From Pseudomonas chlororaphis (GTDB lineage: Bacteria; Pseudomonadota; Gammaproteobacteria; Pseudomonadales; Pseudomonadaceae): DNA of 64,000 bases. How positions within the stretch are numbered: the stretch's first letter is position 1; every line of letters begins with the position of its first letter. Under the pieces are notes generated by a model. It saw nothing but the letters and a program-made list of their open reading frames with translations. It ran no database searches and had not been told where the DNA came from. Positions 62,296 through 64,000 of this stretch are shown here, piece after piece. The DNA lies in NCBI GenBank assembly GCA_001023535.1, contig CP011020.1, positions 1,964,121 to 2,028,120 of the forward strand. Direction: 5' to 3'. Both the position numbers and the translations under genes were made by a program.

Positions 62296-63104
62296 ACATT
62301 ACCCAGTCCACCGAAGCGACCCGCGAGCCCGACCAGGACACCCGCCGGGACCTGGTCCCGACCCAGCGTTTCACCGTGCTGACGGTCAACACCCACAAAG
62401 GCTTCACGGCCCTGAACCGCCGCTTCATCCTGCCGGAACTGCGCGAAGCGGTGCGCAGCGTCTCCGCCGACGTGGTGTTCCTGCAGGAGGTCCACGGCAC
62501 CCACGAACACCATCCCCAGCGTTTCGCCAACTGGCCGAGCATGCCCCAGTACGAATTCCTGGCCGACAGCCTCTGGCCGCAGTTCGCCTATGGGCGCAAT
62601 GCGGTGTACCCGGCGGGCGACCACGGCAACGCGCTGCTGTCGAAATTCCAGATCGTGCACCATGAAAACCTCGACGTGTCCATCAGCGGCCATGAAAACC
62701 GCGGCATGCTCCACAGCATGTTGCGCCTGCCCAGCGGCGATGGGCCGCAGATCCATGCCATCTGCGTTCACCTGGGGCTGCGCGAAAGCCATCGGGTCGC
62801 GCAGTTGAAGCTGCTTTGCCAGCGCTTGAGCGAACTGCCGCCCGAGGCCCCGGTGATCGTCGCCGGCGACTTCAACGACTGGCGTGGCAAGGCCAGTGAC
62901 TTGCTCGAACCCGCCGGCCTGCGTGAAGTGTTCACCGAACAATGGGGCAAGCCGGCCCGCAGCTTCCCGGCGCGCATGCCGCTGTTGCGCCTGGACCGCA
63001 TCTACGTGCGCAACCTCAAGGCCCGTCACGCCCAAGTGCTGAATGTCAGGCCCTGGTCGCACCTTTCAGACCACGCACCGTTGTCGGTGGAGATCGAACT
63101 ATGA
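62292..63104 (+). CDS. Endonuclease/exonuclease/phosphatase family protein (YbhP-like)
   Basis: A 270-aa EEP-fold metal-dependent hydrolase. Catalytic segments seen are [28 protein letters not shown] (metal-binding Glu), [12 protein letters not shown] and [14 protein letters not shown]. In E. coli the ybhP gene sits beside clsB (ybhO) in the ybhPON set, so this pairing matches. The substrate, a nucleic acid or a phospholipid-type phosphodiester/phosphate, is unknown. Overlaps both neighbours by four bases. Confidence 0.93.
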   Translation: MNITQSTEATREPDQDTRRDLVPTQRFTVLTVNTHKGFTALNRRFILPELREAVRSVSADVVFLQEVHGTHEHHPQRFANWPSMPQYEFLADSLWPQFAYGRNAVYPAGDHGNALLSKFQIVHHENLDVSISGHENRGMLHSMLRLPSGDGPQIHAICVHLGLRESHRVAQLKLLCQRLSELPPEAPVIVAGDFNDWRGKASDLLEPAGLREVFTEQWGKPARSFPARMPLLRLDRIYVRNLKARHAQVLNVRPWSHLSDHAPLSVEIEL

Positions 63105-64000
63105 GCGCGACGATGAACAAGGCGACGGTGGAGCAGGTCGAGGCTCCGCCCACCGAGCGCAACCCGGCACTGGTGGACGTCGAATACGGCTGGCACGGCA
63201 ACAACCGCGTCACCTTGCTGGAGAACGGCGAGGCGTATTTCCCCCGGGTGTTCGAGGCCATCCGCCGGGCCGAGAAGGAAGTGCTCATCGAGACCTTCAT
63301 CCTGTTCGAGGACAAGGTCGGCAACGAGTTGCGCGACCTACTGGTGGATGCGGCCCAGCGTGGTGTGCGTGTCACCCTCAGCCTGGACGGCTTCGGCTGC
63401 GGCGAGCTGACGCCCAACTTCCTCGCCTCGTTGAGCGATGCCGGCGTGCGCCTGCAAATGTTCGACCCCGCGCCTCTTCACTTGGGCATCCGCACCAACT
63501 GGTTCCGCCGCCTGCACCGCAAGGTGGTGGTGATCGACGGGGTGATCGCGTTCATCGGCGGGATCAACTTTTCCGCCGACCACCTGGGCGATTTCGGCCC
63601 CGAGGCCAAGCAAGACTATTCGGTGGAAATCAAAGGCCCGGCGGTGGTCGACATCCATCACTTCGCCTTGATGCAGAGCGGTCGTCCGGCCCGGGCCAAA
63701 TACTGGTGGCAACGGCGCCGCAGCCGGCGCAACGAGTTGGCCTTCAGCGATCATGACGGCCAGGTGCGACTGGTCTATCGCGATAACCATGAGCACCAGA
63801 CCGACATCGAAGAGGTCTACCTGCAAGTGCTGCGCAGCGCCAAGCGGCGCGTGGTGATCGCCAACGCCTACTTCTTCCCCGGCTACCGGTTGCTGCGCGA
63901 GATCCGCAACGCGGCGCGGCGCGGGGTGGAGGTGCGGCTGATCCTGCAGGGCCAGCCGGACATGATGATCGCCAAGCTCGCGGCGCGGATGCTCTACAGC
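63101..64000 (+). CDS. clsB: Cardiolipin synthase B, 3' end outside window
   Basis: The first 300 codons of a phospholipase-D-superfamily cardiolipin synthase of the ClsB type. The first HKD motif [18 protein letters not shown] (His-x-Lys-x4-Asp) is complete; the second lies beyond the window. The N-terminus has [25 protein letters not shown] sequence (here [20 protein letters not shown]). It joins two phosphatidyl lipids into cardiolipin. It is coupled to the EEP gene by an ATGA junction. Confidence 0.95.
   Translation, partial: MSATMNKATVEQVEAPPTERNPALVDVEYGWHGNNRVTLLENGEAYFPRVFEAIRRAEKEVLIETFILFEDKVGNELRDLLVDAAQRGVRVTLSLDGFGCGELTPNFLASLSDAGVRLQMFDPAPLHLGIRTNWFRRLHRKVVVIDGVIAFIGGINFSADHLGDFGPEAKQDYSVEIKGPAVVDIHHFALMQSGRPARAKYWWQRRRSRRNELAFSDHDGQVRLVYRDNHEHQTDIEEVYLQVLRSAKRRVVIANAYFFPGYRLLREIRNAARRGVEVRLILQGQPDMMIAKLAARMLYS

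Noticed and set aside
1..64000. tRNA or rRNA genes
   Set aside because: No cloverleaf-type sequences with CCA-proximal acceptor arms or rRNA blocks were recognised by eye; a tRNAscan search would be needed to be certain.

Overview
The window is high-GC, gene-dense bacterial DNA that I read as a Pseudomonas chromosome, most likely of the P. fluorescens group. Three things point there: the codon and GC style, the many REP-type hairpins whose arms resemble tgtgggagcgggcttgctcg, and a gene order that from memory follows the P. aeruginosa PAO1 series from about PA4024 to PA4069. I see no rRNA, tRNA, CRISPR array, insertion sequence or prophage structural gene. Sixty-one protein genes are supported; the first (eutB) and last (clsB) are cut by the window edges.

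Layout. 1-5.0 kb: ethanolamine ammonia-lyase (eutBC), a GNAT acetyltransferase, then dedA, mtfA and ppa. 5.0-7.5 kb: an orphan S24-type repressor with repeated operator-like motifs, a possible small RNA, and a lower-GC nitrilase-superfamily gene. 7.8-13.5 kb: a tightly coupled six-gene lipid operon resembling E. coli ynbABCD (CDP-alcohol phosphotransferase, hydrolase-methyltransferase fusion, PAP2-tyrosine/dual-specificity phosphatase fusion, small membrane protein, PlsC-like acyltransferase, CdsA paralogue). 13.6-19.3 kb, minus strand: a PspA-centred envelope operon resembling E. coli yjfIJKLMC plus a K+ channel-like gene, headed by two copies of the palindrome CTCACGCGTGAG. 19.5-29.8 kb, minus strand: the mag operon around an alpha-2-macroglobulin-like protein that lacks the thioester cysteine. 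30.0-31.2 kb: a self-inhibiting Fic protein behind an operator-like inverted repeat.

31.3-54.3 kb returns to core order: xseB-ispA-dxs (isoprenoid precursors), btuB and btuF (cobalamin uptake), ribA, an extracellular solute-binding protein, then pgpA-thiL-nusB-ribH-ribBA-ribC-ribD-nrdR (riboflavin, thiamine, transcription, nucleotide control), a lipoprotein and a methyltransferase, cnoX, a four-gene His-rich protein/ABC transporter set with a candidate Zur box, an OmpW porin with twin ANR-like boxes, and two sugar-nucleotide-type short-chain dehydrogenases. 54.5-64 kb: the long helicase lhr, an MscS-family channel, and the coupled trio DUF72, EEP nuclease/phosphatase and clsB.

The best candidates for undescribed biology are the ynb-like lipid operon, whose CDP-alcohol phosphotransferase carries Asn at two of the four canonical Asp positions; the PspA/K+ channel operon with its double palindrome; the Fic gene with three or four operator half-sites; and the divergently oriented nitrilase-family gene. 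Several start codons were moved downstream of the longest open frame on the basis of ribosome-binding sites and family N-termini; these choices are noted per gene. References to PAO1 and E. coli orders are from memory and were not checked.
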